Assembly (NCBI RefSeq): GCF_000813145.1
Contig: NZ_BAZF01000002.1
Coordinates: 329,175 to 393,174, forward strand
Source of the DNA: Geobacter sp. OR-1
Lineage (GTDB): Bacteria > Desulfobacterota > Desulfuromonadia > Geobacterales > DSM-12255
Length of the DNA stretch: 64,000 bases
Reading direction: 5' to 3'
Shown in pieces: positions 8,401 to 15,286 of this stretch (the stretch's first letter is position 1; each line of letters opens with the position of its first letter). Made by a program: the position numbers and the translations under genes. The notes beneath the pieces are model-generated. The model saw only the letters and a program-made list of their open reading frames with translations, made no database searches and was not told where the DNA came from.

Positions 8401-9240
8401 TTGCATGACGAATCACAACCACAACTGTTTACAGACGCCAAAAACTCCTGTGTGCCTGATTCCTTCGAGCAGATATTGGCAAGCCTTGCCGCCAGGCCCA
8501 AATATCTTCCCGAATGGCCAGACGGACAAAGGGCAATGCCGAACGAAATATTGCGTTCGGCACTTTTCACCTGCCGTAACAGGAATCTTTCTCGCGTGTT
8601 CATGAAGGAGGCTGAAATAGCCGTGATCGGAGATGGCCAGGTTATCTACCGTGGCGAAGAACTGCGTCAGGATGATGAGCTTGTCTGGATGCATCTCATG
8701 CATCTGATCAAGAAGATCCCGTTGGGGGAGTGTGTTGAGTTCACTCCTTATTCATTCATCAAGGCTCTCGGCTGGCCTATCAAGGGGCAGAATTATGAAC
8801 GGCTGCGAACGTGTCTCAGTCGTATGCAGGCGACGGCGCTGCGCATCCAGTCGAAGCGCCTGCAGTGCTTCATCAGCATCTCACTGATTCAAAAGTTCAT
8901 GTCGAAAAACGACCGGGATGAAAACCTTTCACGCTGGCAGGTCTGGGTTGGCAAGGAAATGCAGTTGCTGTTCGACGAAGAATTTCTGACCAGGGTGGCT
9001 TGGGAGACCAGGCGGTTATTGCCGGACGGAATTGCTTCAAAGCTTTTCGGCTACTGGGCGAGTCATCGCAAACCGTATCCGGTCAAGATCGAGACCTTGT
9101 TGAAGCTGTGCGGTTCCGGGATGAAAGCAAAGCACTTCAAGGCGGAATTGAAGAAGGCCCTCGATCTTCTGAAGGAGGTTGGTTTTCTGGAAGCGTGGGA
9201 ATTTAAGAATGAACTTGTCGTGGTTACCCGGAGGTATTGA
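8401..9240 (+). CDS. TrfA-family plasmid replication initiator
   Basis: A 279-residue replication initiator resembling TrfA of IncP plasmids. Matching landmarks in order are DDELVWMHLMHLIKKIPLGE, YERLRTCLSRMQATALRIQSKR, WQVWVGKEMQLLF, LLPDGIASKLFGYWASHRKPYPVKIETL and LCGSGMKAKHFKAELKKAL. It should bind the iterons that start at its own stop codon and open the origin. The start is TTG at 8401, accepted because a GGGAGG ribosome site lies 6 nt upstream and no ATG occurs in frame before 8536. Its presence means the element can probably replicate as a plasmid after excision. Confidence 0.88.
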   Translation: MHDESQPQLFTDAKNSCVPDSFEQILASLAARPKYLPEWPDGQRAMPNEILRSALFTCRNRNLSRVFMKEAEIAVIGDGQVIYRGEELRQDDELVWMHLMHLIKKIPLGECVEFTPYSFIKALGWPIKGQNYERLRTCLSRMQATALRIQSKRLQCFISISLIQKFMSKNDRDENLSRWQVWVGKEMQLLFDEEFLTRVAWETRRLLPDGIASKLFGYWASHRKPYPVKIETLLKLCGSGMKAKHFKAELKKALDLLKEVGFLEAWEFKNELVVVTRRY

Positions 9241-9364
9241 CCTATGACCGACCTGACATTGACTTATGACCGACCCCCTATTGACCTTTGGCCGACCGGT
9301 ACTGACTTATGGCCGACCATAATACTGACTTTAGACCGACCGCACTCATGACTTATGACCGACC
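9238..9364 (+). repeat. Six 16-bp iterons (replication origin)
   Basis: Six direct repeats, consensus TGACYTWTGRCCGACC, begin at 9238, 9260, 9282, 9303, 9326 and 9349. Spacing is 21-23 bp, about two helical turns, so all face one side of the DNA. Copies 2 and 6 are identical. The first repeat contains the stop codon of the rep gene. Layout and period are those of iteron-type origins such as RK2 oriV, although the iteron sequence is different. Confidence 0.9.
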
Positions 9365-9480
9365 GCCATGTTTCCATTTCCAGAAAACAATCGTTTGGTT
9401 ACGGGGTTATCAACACCCGGCTAATCATCTTTTAACCATTATTTAACCAATAAGAGGCGTCAGATTGACAGGAAGGAATA
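9365..9480. other. AT-rich part of putative oriV with DnaA-box-like site
   Basis: Downstream of the iterons, TTATCAACA at 9407-9415 differs by one base from the DnaA box TTATCCACA. It is followed by an AT-rich stretch (9421-9455) with two TTTAACCA/TTTAACCA-type repeats, a plausible strand-opening region. No gene fits in this stretch. The assignment as origin is inferred from position next to the iterons and rep gene. Confidence 0.6.
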
Positions 9481-9483
9481 TCG

Positions 9484-9801
9484 ATGAACTGCCCATTTCC
9501 GGATGAAGCAATGAAAACCGTGGTTTCGTACCTGCGCAGATCAGGCCAGACCGTTGTCTATTCCGAAGGCTCATTTGTCCTTAATAAAGGGACTCCGAAT
9601 CTCACCGTAATTGGACAAGCGTATGCAAACGGTGCGGTGTCGCTGACTGAGGACGGCTCAATTCAGGTATGCGGGGTGAGGATCATAGCGGAGATGGATA
9701 CCATAAAGCTACGCAGAAAAGTTGAGGATCATCTTCGTAAATCGGCATCAAAGCAGGACATTATCCGCATAGCAGCATGTCTGGGAATCAGGTTGAAATA
9801 A
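9484..9801 (+). CDS. Unknown 105-aa protein next to the origin
   Basis: A 105-residue protein that I do not recognise. It has no signal peptide or membrane helix and is mixed alpha/beta, with a basic C-terminal half (KLRRKVEDHLRKSASKQDIIRIAA). The start is supported by AGGAAGGA 7 nt upstream. It lies directly after the putative origin and before a structured leader RNA. A role in copy control or regulation is possible but not shown. Confidence 0.75.
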   Translation: MNCPFPDEAMKTVVSYLRRSGQTVVYSEGSFVLNKGTPNLTVIGQAYANGAVSLTEDGSIQVCGVRIIAEMDTIKLRRKVEDHLRKSASKQDIIRIAACLGIRLK

Positions 9802-9978
9802 CCGCTGATTCTTATTTCCTGAAAAAGCCACACCAACTGGGTGGTATCGCGTCTGGATTCGGCACGTAAGCCGTATCTGGTTGCTGAATCGAAATTTCAT
9901 TCTGGCACGGCCAGGCTCAAAGCATTGGGCACTGGCAAAGCCGGTCATCGGAGCACGACTCCGTGGCCGGCTTTTTTT
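9802..9978 (+). ncRNA. Structured leader RNA with intrinsic terminator (candidate attenuator)
   Basis: The 194-bp gap before the sigma-like gene holds several hairpins: CACC/GGTG near 9833-9848, an outer GATTC/GAATC stem at 9856-9889 enclosing CGGC/GCCG, and CTGGC/GCCAG near 9903-9915. They are followed by an intrinsic terminator, AAAGCCGG (9937-9944) with CCGGCTTT (9967-9974), inner stem CGGAG/CTCCG, and a T7 tract. A competing hairpin CTGGC-AAA-GCCGG (9932-9944) would destroy the terminator. The layout suits an attenuator or a small RNA. No known riboswitch class is recognised. Confidence 0.45.
9937..9978 (+). terminator. Intrinsic terminator just upstream of the sigma-like gene
   Basis: An 8-bp outer stem (AAAGCCGG with CCGGCTTT), an inner CGGAG/CTCCG stem, and T7 at 9972-9978. 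It ends only 5 bp before the ribosome site of the next gene, so readthrough would be needed for expression from any upstream promoter. Confidence 0.7.
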
Positions 9979-9995
9979 ATCTGGAGGGTTCAATC

Positions 9996-10553
9996 ATGGA
10001 CTTTCAGCAAGCGGCTGCATGGGTAAAGGACCATCAGCCAGTAATCAAAGGCTATATCGCTAAATACCGAAAATTCTCTCCTTACGAAGAATGCGACTAC
10101 ATGCAAGAAGCATTTGAGGCGGCAATGATTGCAGCAGTGCGCAGCAAACAGAAGCACATTCGCTTTGAGGCTGCCTTCTGGAAGGTATTCCGCAGCCAGA
10201 TAAGCGTCATAACTCCTTCTCCGGACATACTGACTCACGGGTCAAACTCAATTCCCTCCCATCTGTGTACCGAGGATCTCACAGCTATATCCGGCAAACA
10301 GACTAAAGGCAGACAAAAACAGCCGAATACAGAGGCAATCTACAATTCAATCTGTCATCTCCTCACCGAAAAAGAGCAGCAGGTTCTCTATCTGTCGCTG
10401 GGAATCGGGATGGAAGGGAAGCTCTCAAACTACGAGATTGCCGAACGCTTGGGATGCGTCGTTTCAAACGTGCGCGATATTCTCAGCAGGGCAATGGAGC
10501 GCATCAAGGCTCTGGTCAGCAGCGGTGCCATTGATCCCCAGCGTTTCGCCTAA
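9996..10553 (+). CDS. Sigma-70-like regulator encoded by the element
   Basis: A 185-residue protein with the layout of a small sigma-70 family factor. A region 2-like stretch (YEECDYMQEAFEAAMIAA, about residues 26-43) is followed by a linker. A region 4-like HTH (about 118-170) reads LTEKEQQVLYL, then YEIAERLGCVVSNVRDILSRAMERI. The start at 9996 is chosen for the GGAGG site at 9983-9987; an upstream in-frame ATG at 9963 lies inside the terminator. It could be the factor that reads the shared 20-bp motif in front of the transfer, replication and partition units, but that link is inference. Confidence 0.7.
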   Translation: MDFQQAAAWVKDHQPVIKGYIAKYRKFSPYEECDYMQEAFEAAMIAAVRSKQKHIRFEAAFWKVFRSQISVITPSPDILTHGSNSIPSHLCTEDLTAISGKQTKGRQKQPNTEAIYNSICHLLTEKEQQVLYLSLGIGMEGKLSNYEIAERLGCVVSNVRDILSRAMERIKALVSSGAIDPQRFA

Positions 10554-10589
10554 CGATTTTTCAGCAACAAAGAGCACAGGAGGTCACCA

Positions 10590-11078
10590 ATGAAGTTGGA
10601 GGAAGCAGTAGCAACATTTCAACCGGTATCACAGAAAGCTCTTAAACGATTGGTCGACGATGGCCTGATATCAGAGCCGTTGACCGACTCGGATCAGCAC
10701 ACTTTGTCAGTCCTCTGTCAAATCTGGTCCAGCGAATGGTATGTGGCCCAGATGAACATGACGTTCAAACCCGACAAGAGAGCTCTCATGCTGGCCTTTC
10801 CAAATTTCGGAAAAATTGAGCGCTACATCCTGAACTCCTATCTCCCCGATGAGTTCAAGCAGAAATCGCGAGTTTCAGTCATGGAAGTATCAACGCGTAT
10901 CCGCGAGTTTTTTCATATCGAATACCCGGAGTTCAAGATCTTGCGTATCCGTCAGATCGCCTACAACATGCTACGAAACAGACGGGGGGAAACCAGAAAA
11001 CTTTTCCTTGCACTATCGGCTCTTGAACGGAAGTCATCCCAAAAACGTCTGGAGAAATCTGTCAAAAAATCCAAATAA
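10590..11078 (+). CDS. Unknown basic 162-aa protein
   Basis: A 162-residue helical protein with a strongly basic C-terminus (last 20 residues rich in Lys/Arg). I do not recognise the family. The first 35 residues (ALKRLVDDGLISEPLT) look like a short HTH-like segment, and the centre has an RIREFFHIEYPEFKILRIRQIAYN motif that could be a second DNA-contacting helix pair. A strong AGGAGGT ribosome site precedes the ATG. It follows the sigma-like gene by 36 bp and is probably co-transcribed. A regulatory role is a guess from charge and context. Confidence 0.75.
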   Translation: MKLEEAVATFQPVSQKALKRLVDDGLISEPLTDSDQHTLSVLCQIWSSEWYVAQMNMTFKPDKRALMLAFPNFGKIERYILNSYLPDEFKQKSRVSVMEVSTRIREFFHIEYPEFKILRIRQIAYNMLRNRRGETRKLFLALSALERKSSQKRLEKSVKKSK

Positions 11079-11116
11079 CAAACTTTTCTAAGGAAAGTCT
11101 TTGTAGAAAAGTTTGT
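11078..11116. repeat. Perfect 13-bp inverted repeat upstream of the HTH/HicB-like gene
   Basis: ACAAACTTTTCTA (11078-11090) and its exact complement TAGAAAAGTTTGT (11104-11116), with a 13-bp gap. It ends 8 bp before the ribosome site of the next gene and overlaps the stop codon of the previous one. The 26-bp centre spacing suits an operator bound by a dimer; there is no T-tract for a terminator. Confidence 0.65.
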
Positions 11117-11135
11117 ATTACATCGAGGAGGCATG

Positions 11136-11756
11136 ATGCAAATTGAGGATTTGGAAGAAATACTCAACAACCGGATCATCGAAGCGTATTCGGCTGGCTT
11201 TAGCGTAGTGGAGATCACCAAGGCCCTCAGGAAAACCAGCGTCGATTTCGTTCACAGCTTGTTGCGGGAAACAGGGCATATTCCGGCCATGGCAAGAAGC
11301 GAATACCGGCGTCAATATGAAATCGATCCCAGATTGACAGCGGCATTTCGTAAAAAGGGCTTTTCCTTTGGCCGCTGGTGCCTTGGCTGGAAAATGGACC
11401 CTGCATCGGCTACGGCTGAACTCAAGACTGCGCCTGGAGAAGGAATTGCGACCACAGCTCATATAGCGCTACAGAGAGACTTTCCGGAAGTATTCTTCAG
11501 CATGTTTGGCGGCAAAAGGCGCAACCTGGGAAAGAGAAGAAAAACCTCCACCCAGCCGGCTTCGCTCAGAATCGACTGGGATGTCGAGCGCAAAACATTC
11601 TTTGCCACTGTTCCAGAGTATCCGATGATCGAAGGACGAGGAAAAGATTGGGACGAAGCGTTTTACGCCATTAAATCTGCGTTTAGAATGCAGGAGTACA
11701 TCATGAGGTTGAACCGACTCAATCCAAATTCACTGAATGAAGGTATGGCTCATTGA
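11136..11756 (+). CDS. HTH protein with HicB-like C-terminal domain
   Basis: A 206-residue protein. The N-terminal part (about residues 10-40, AYSAGFSVVEITKALRKTS) has the pattern of a resolvase/Hin-type HTH. The C-terminal part (about 150-190, RIDWDVERKTFFATVPEYP then GRGKDWDEAFYAI) follows the HicB antitoxin fold pattern. No hicA-like partner gene is adjacent. The start at 11136 is preferred over ATG 11133 because the GAGGAGG site would be only 1 nt from the latter. A perfect inverted repeat just upstream may be its own operator. It is probably a regulator; family assignment is by pattern only. Confidence 0.6.
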   Translation: MQIEDLEEILNNRIIEAYSAGFSVVEITKALRKTSVDFVHSLLRETGHIPAMARSEYRRQYEIDPRLTAAFRKKGFSFGRWCLGWKMDPASATAELKTAPGEGIATTAHIALQRDFPEVFFSMFGGKRRNLGKRRKTSTQPASLRIDWDVERKTFFATVPEYPMIEGRGKDWDEAFYAIKSAFRMQEYIMRLNRLNPNSLNEGMAH

Positions 11757-11891
11757 TGGTGGCATTTTAGCCACCGTCCTTAGAATAACGGCAAATTGGC
11801 TCATTTATGGCTACTTTTTCGCTCCCATAGATGCCGCTAAAATTGGATGCCTCCAAATGGCAGCCATTTTTGACACCATTTTCGCCACCGG
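11757..11891. repeat. Imperfect repeats upstream of parM-like gene (candidate centromere)
   Basis: The sequence holds CATTTTAGCCACCG (11763-11776) and CATTTTCGCCACCG (11877-11890), a degenerate copy near 11802, and an inverted copy near 11833. A GGTGGC/GCCACC hairpin spans 11758-11775. In ParMRC systems the centromere parC is a repeat cluster just upstream of parM, so this is the best candidate. There is no gene in the gap. Confidence 0.4.
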
Positions 11892-11911
11892 AACCTGCCC
11901 CCCCTATAGAT
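11892..11911 (+). promoter_or_regulatory. Shared 20-bp promoter/operator motif, copy 3 (parM unit)
   Basis: AACCTGCCCCCCCTATAGAT, identical to copy 1 before the transfer operon, located 47 bp upstream of the parM-like start. It directly follows the candidate centromere repeats, so the partner protein of ParM could repress from those repeats. Confidence 0.7.
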
Positions 11912-11958
11912 ATTAATTATGGAGGCGTAAATGCCTCACAAAAATATCGGGGGTAGTT

Positions 11959-12846
11959 ATGAATGTATTGGTGTGTGATCTCGGATTCTCTTCGGCCAAG
12001 TGGATCTATGGGGATCGTAAGGGAAGGATAATCTCCGCGTTCAGTTACAACGGTGACAATCTGTTGGTGGGAGAGGACTCCTTGATGTCGTCCGGCTCTT
12101 CCTATCTGAAAACAATGGAAGAACTGGTTCGCTATTATCCCGTCTTTGTCGAACAGTGCCACAAGATAGCTGCAGCAGAAGGAGACATACTGCTTGCCGT
12201 CGGACTTCCATATTCCTATTGGCAGGAGCAGCATAAGCCAGGAGGGGCGGTTCCCGGTCTGGCAAAGTCACTGACCGGTGGATCAATCAAGGATGTTGCT
12301 GTGTTTCCTCAAGGATTGGGAGGCCTCAGAGACTATCTGGATGGCCTGCCGGAACGACCGGATGGAAATGTTCTCGGTATCGACATCGGATTCAATACCA
12401 TCATCTTTACCCTGTTCTCGCCGCATCGAAAGCAGATCATTCATGGCAAGACCCTCAATAAACGTGGTGTCCACCAGATGGCAACCAGCTTTCTCCTTCC
12501 CCGGATCAAGGAGCTCGCACCATCAGGAACCTTCACCCCGGTCGAAATTGCATTCCTTATCGAAAAAGGGTATCTGCAATACGGCTTTGAACGACACGAC
12601 GTGACCAGAGAGATCCAGGAAGCCGGAGTTGCATATATTGAGCACATCATAAGGGACATTCAGGGGGAACTGCAGGCTCATGTCGGCATGCACGCGGACT
12701 TTGATCGAGTCCTGTTATTCGGCGGCGGTGCCGCCTTGCTGAAAAACGGGTTGCCAGCGAGAAACATTGAAGTTGTTGTCCTACCCGAGCCTGAGTACGC
12801 TAATGCCAGAGGGTTTCAGTCACTCGCTTTTGGAAAGGGTGTGTAA
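11959..12846 (+). CDS. ParM-like actin-family partition ATPase
   Basis: A 295-residue actin-like protein of the ParM/StbA group. The nucleotide-binding motifs are visible: phosphate 1 at residues 5-16 (VCDLGFSSAKWI), phosphate 2 near 137-147 (LGIDIGFNTII), and the adenosine motif near 253-264 (VLLFGGGAALLK). Such proteins form filaments that push plasmid copies apart. It is followed at once by a small ribbon-helix-helix protein, as expected for a ParMR pair. A GGGGG ribosome site precedes the ATG. Confidence 0.88.
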   Translation: MNVLVCDLGFSSAKWIYGDRKGRIISAFSYNGDNLLVGEDSLMSSGSSYLKTMEELVRYYPVFVEQCHKIAAAEGDILLAVGLPYSYWQEQHKPGGAVPGLAKSLTGGSIKDVAVFPQGLGGLRDYLDGLPERPDGNVLGIDIGFNTIIFTLFSPHRKQIIHGKTLNKRGVHQMATSFLLPRIKELAPSGTFTPVEIAFLIEKGYLQYGFERHDVTREIQEAGVAYIEHIIRDIQGELQAHVGMHADFDRVLLFGGGAALLKNGLPARNIEVVVLPEPEYANARGFQSLAFGKGV

Positions 12847-12847
12847 T

Positions 12848-13162
12848 ATGCCCCAATACTCCATAAAGCTATGCACCTATGATCCAACAATCATCAATGC
12901 GTTTGATCGATTGCGCAAAAACAGAAAGCAGGCGGCATTCACCCATGAAGCGCTTAAACAGTTCCTTTCCACTGAGAAGGGGTGCCAAGTGCTTTTGCTT
13001 ATGGAGGGGAAGACAGCTACGGAGCCCTCTCCGCCGTCTATTCCTTTGCCGTCTGATAAACAATGTATGGACACACCGGTTCAACGAGTTGGCGCAAAGC
13101 CCCATTCTGCATTTACGCCGCAAATCGACAGCAGTAGCGTGTTGGACAGTATCTTGGAGTGA
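12848..13162 (+). CDS. ParR-like ribbon-helix-helix adaptor
   Basis: A 104-residue protein starting 1 bp after the parM-like stop, with GGAAAGGG as ribosome site. Residues 1-45 fit a ribbon-helix-helix fold: a beta strand (QYSIKLCTYD) and two helices (IINAFDRLRKNRKQAAF, HEALKQFL). The remainder is proline-rich and probably flexible; it ends in a short acidic segment. This is the usual form of ParR, which binds the centromere through its N-terminus and the ParM filament through its C-terminal tail. Identity is inferred from size, fold pattern and position. Confidence 0.75.
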   Translation: MPQYSIKLCTYDPTIINAFDRLRKNRKQAAFTHEALKQFLSTEKGCQVLLLMEGKTATEPSPPSIPLPSDKQCMDTPVQRVGAKPHSAFTPQIDSSSVLDSILE

Positions 13163-13243
13163 ATGACGTTTGGGAGGACGACACTACACACCTTCGAACA
13201 AACAGCTTAAAACTATAAAAACATCTTTAACTTTATAAAATCC

Positions 13244-13274
13244 GTGTTTCGTGGTATCTATTATTACGAAATAC
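13244..13274. promoter_or_regulatory. Inverted repeat before the Fic gene (candidate operator)
   Basis: GTGTTTCGT (13244-13252) and ACGAAATAC (13266-13274) match in 8 of 9 positions around a 13-bp gap, ending 19 bp before the Fic start. The surrounding DNA (13201-13270) is very AT-rich. It may be the site for the HTH domain at the N-terminus of the Fic protein. Confidence 0.45.
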
Positions 13275-13293
13275 ATCATTTTGCGAGTTACCC

Positions 13294-14775
13294 ATGACGC
13301 TAAACATGAAAAAATTACCGTTGCTGTTTCTCTCCGACTCAAATACATCGGGGGCAATCAGCCGTGAAGTCAAGGCTGGTCGTGTTCGCAAAATCGGCCC
13401 GCGACTCTACACTACCAACGTCAGTGACGACCCCGCGTACATCATTCGACAGAACTGGTTGCAGGCATTGTCCCTGCTTTTGCCGGGATGCGTCGTGAGT
13501 AACCGTACCGCAATTGAAAGTCGCGTTTCTCCCGCTGGCCGGGTGTATGTCACCGGAGAATATCCCAGGTCTCTCGAACTTCATGGCACAAAGTTCATTC
13601 AAATCAAGGGACCGCCACCAGTCGAAGGGGATACCCCCTTGCTGGGAATATTCATGTCATCCCGTGCCCGTGCTCTACTTGAAAATCTTACCCCCTCCCG
13701 GGAGCGAAGCGGTGGCGAGCTGAAAAACCTTTCTCGCGAACTGATTGAACGTCGGCTGGCAGAACAGTTGAACGTCGAGAAAGAAAAATCGATCAACCGG
13801 CTGCGTGATCAGGCCCGGCTCATTGCGCCACAACTGGGACTGGAGAAAGAGTTTGCCGAGCTGGACGATATTATCGGCACATTGCTCAGAACACGTAAAG
13901 CCACACTCGCCGACCCGATTGCCAAAGCACACCAGCTTGGCGCCCCTTATGATCCGCATGCACTGGCGCATGTGGAAGCGCTCTGGTCCGTCCTGGCGTC
14001 TAATCCGTATAAATACTGTCCAACGAATAGCGGTTCCGGACCGTCATTTTACACTGTTGCCTTCTTTGATGCATATTTTTCCAATTATATCGAAGGGACA
14101 CGGTTCCAGGTAGACGAAGCCAAGGAAATCGTGGATTCGGGAGTCATCCCAACGGTACGGCCTGCTGACGGACACGATATCCTTGGCACGTATCGGGTGG
14201 TAAGCAGCCTGGAAAACATGCGGCGGACACCAGGGACAGCGGAAGAGTTGATTGAACTTCTGCGTGCCAGGCACACTGACATCATGGTCGGACGACCCGA
14301 CAAAAGACCAGGGCAATTCAAAGAGGAAACAAACTTTGCCGGTGCCACCCGTTTTGTTGATCCCGATCTGGTTCAAGGCACCCTTATGCAAGGCTTTGGA
14401 ATGTACAAGTCACTTGAGCACCCGTTTGCCCGTGCTCTTTTGATAATGTTTCTTGTTGCTGAGGTACACCCCTTTGATGATGGAAACGGACGAACAGCAC
14501 GGGCTATGATGAATTCTGAGCTGGTAGCTGCAGACGAAACACGGATTATCATCCCCTCGGTGTTCAGGAATGAATATGTTGCCTCACTTAAACGATTGAC
14601 CAATCATCTGCAGCCGGAGTCATTCATAAGTGTCATGTCATTTGCACGGGAGTTCGTCTTCAATGTTTCCTTTGAAGACTATGGTGCAGCCAGATTACAA
14701 ATGGAGGAATGCCATGCCTTTGATGATCCGGCGGATGACAAAAAGTTGCTTATCGCGAACAATCTCTCAACGTAG
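13294..14775 (+). CDS. Fic-domain protein with AbiEi-like N-terminal HTH
   Basis: A 493-residue two-part protein. Residues about 10-75 resemble the HTH domain of AbiEi-type antitoxins (SGAISREVKAGRVRKIGPRLY, then LPGCVVSNRTAIES). The C-terminal half is a Fic domain with the complete catalytic motif HPFDDGNGRTAR (about residues 392-403), able to transfer AMP or a similar group to target proteins. An inhibitory motif of the [S/T]xxxE[G/N] type (SNYIEG, about residue 264) lies before it, so activity is probably self-restrained. It stands alone between the partition genes and HU, as cargo. The start uses a weak GAG ribosome site; ATG 13306 is an alternative. Confidence 0.88.
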   Translation: MTLNMKKLPLLFLSDSNTSGAISREVKAGRVRKIGPRLYTTNVSDDPAYIIRQNWLQALSLLLPGCVVSNRTAIESRVSPAGRVYVTGEYPRSLELHGTKFIQIKGPPPVEGDTPLLGIFMSSRARALLENLTPSRERSGGELKNLSRELIERRLAEQLNVEKEKSINRLRDQARLIAPQLGLEKEFAELDDIIGTLLRTRKATLADPIAKAHQLGAPYDPHALAHVEALWSVLASNPYKYCPTNSGSGPSFYTVAFFDAYFSNYIEGTRFQVDEAKEIVDSGVIPTVRPADGHDILGTYRVVSSLENMRRTPGTAEELIELLRARHTDIMVGRPDKRPGQFKEETNFAGATRFVDPDLVQGTLMQGFGMYKSLEHPFARALLIMFLVAEVHPFDDGNGRTARAMMNSELVAADETRIIIPSVFRNEYVASLKRLTNHLQPESFISVMSFAREFVFNVSFEDYGAARLQMEECHAFDDPADDKKLLIANNLST

Positions 14776-14895
14776 CAAACAACAGCTTCCTGATGCATGG
14801 CCATCACCGACATCATAAGCGCAATACTGAAGTGATTGTAGACAACGAGTTATTTTGCGATATAAAGCAGTGGAAATTACATTTTCGGAGGGATT

Positions 14896-15177
14896 ATGAC
14901 TAAGGTTGAACTCGTGGCAATGATTGCGGAAGATGCAGATCTCACAAAGGCTCAAGCAGAGAAAGCACTCAACAGTTTCGTTGCAGCTACTACAGCCGCA
15001 ATCAAAGCGGGAGACAAGGTGACTCTTGTTGGCTTCGGGACCTTCAGTGCCGTGACCCGTGCAGCTCGCACGGGCAGGAATCCGCAAACTGGTAAGTCAA
15101 TTAAGATTGAGGCCAAAACCAATGGCAAATTCACTCCTGGCAAGGCTCTGAAAGATCTGACGGCTAAGAAGAAATAG
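14896..15177 (+). CDS. HU-family DNA-binding protein
   Basis: A 93-residue HU/IHF-family protein. The helical body (residues 1-40), the GFGTFS turn (near 47-52) and the DNA-binding arm with RTGRNPQTGK (near 59-68) are complete. The C-terminus is lysine-rich. HU bends DNA and helps origin opening and site-specific recombination, both relevant to this element. A GGAGG ribosome site precedes the ATG and an intrinsic terminator follows. It is probably a single-gene unit. Confidence 0.95.
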   Translation: MTKVELVAMIAEDADLTKAQAEKALNSFVAATTAAIKAGDKVTLVGFGTFSAVTRAARTGRNPQTGKSIKIEAKTNGKFTPGKALKDLTAKKK

Positions 15178-15245
15178 GCTGCAGTTAAAGCCCTTTGGTT
15201 TCATACCGACCGGCAGATCCAGCATAAACAACTGTCGCGCTTAAA

Positions 15246-15286
15246 CAAAAAAGTGGGTGAACTTACGGGTTCACTCACTTTTTTAT
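15246..15286 (+). terminator. Intrinsic terminator after the HU gene
   Basis: A stem AAAAGTGGGTGAAC with GTTCACTCACTTTT (one mismatch), a short loop, and T6 at the 3' side. The A-rich 5' flank means it could also stop transcription arriving on the minus strand. Confidence 0.8.

Noticed and set aside
9937..9978. c-di-GMP riboswitch before the sigma-like gene
   Set aside because: There are CAAAG-type segments, but the order and spacing of the conserved GEMM bases are not met.
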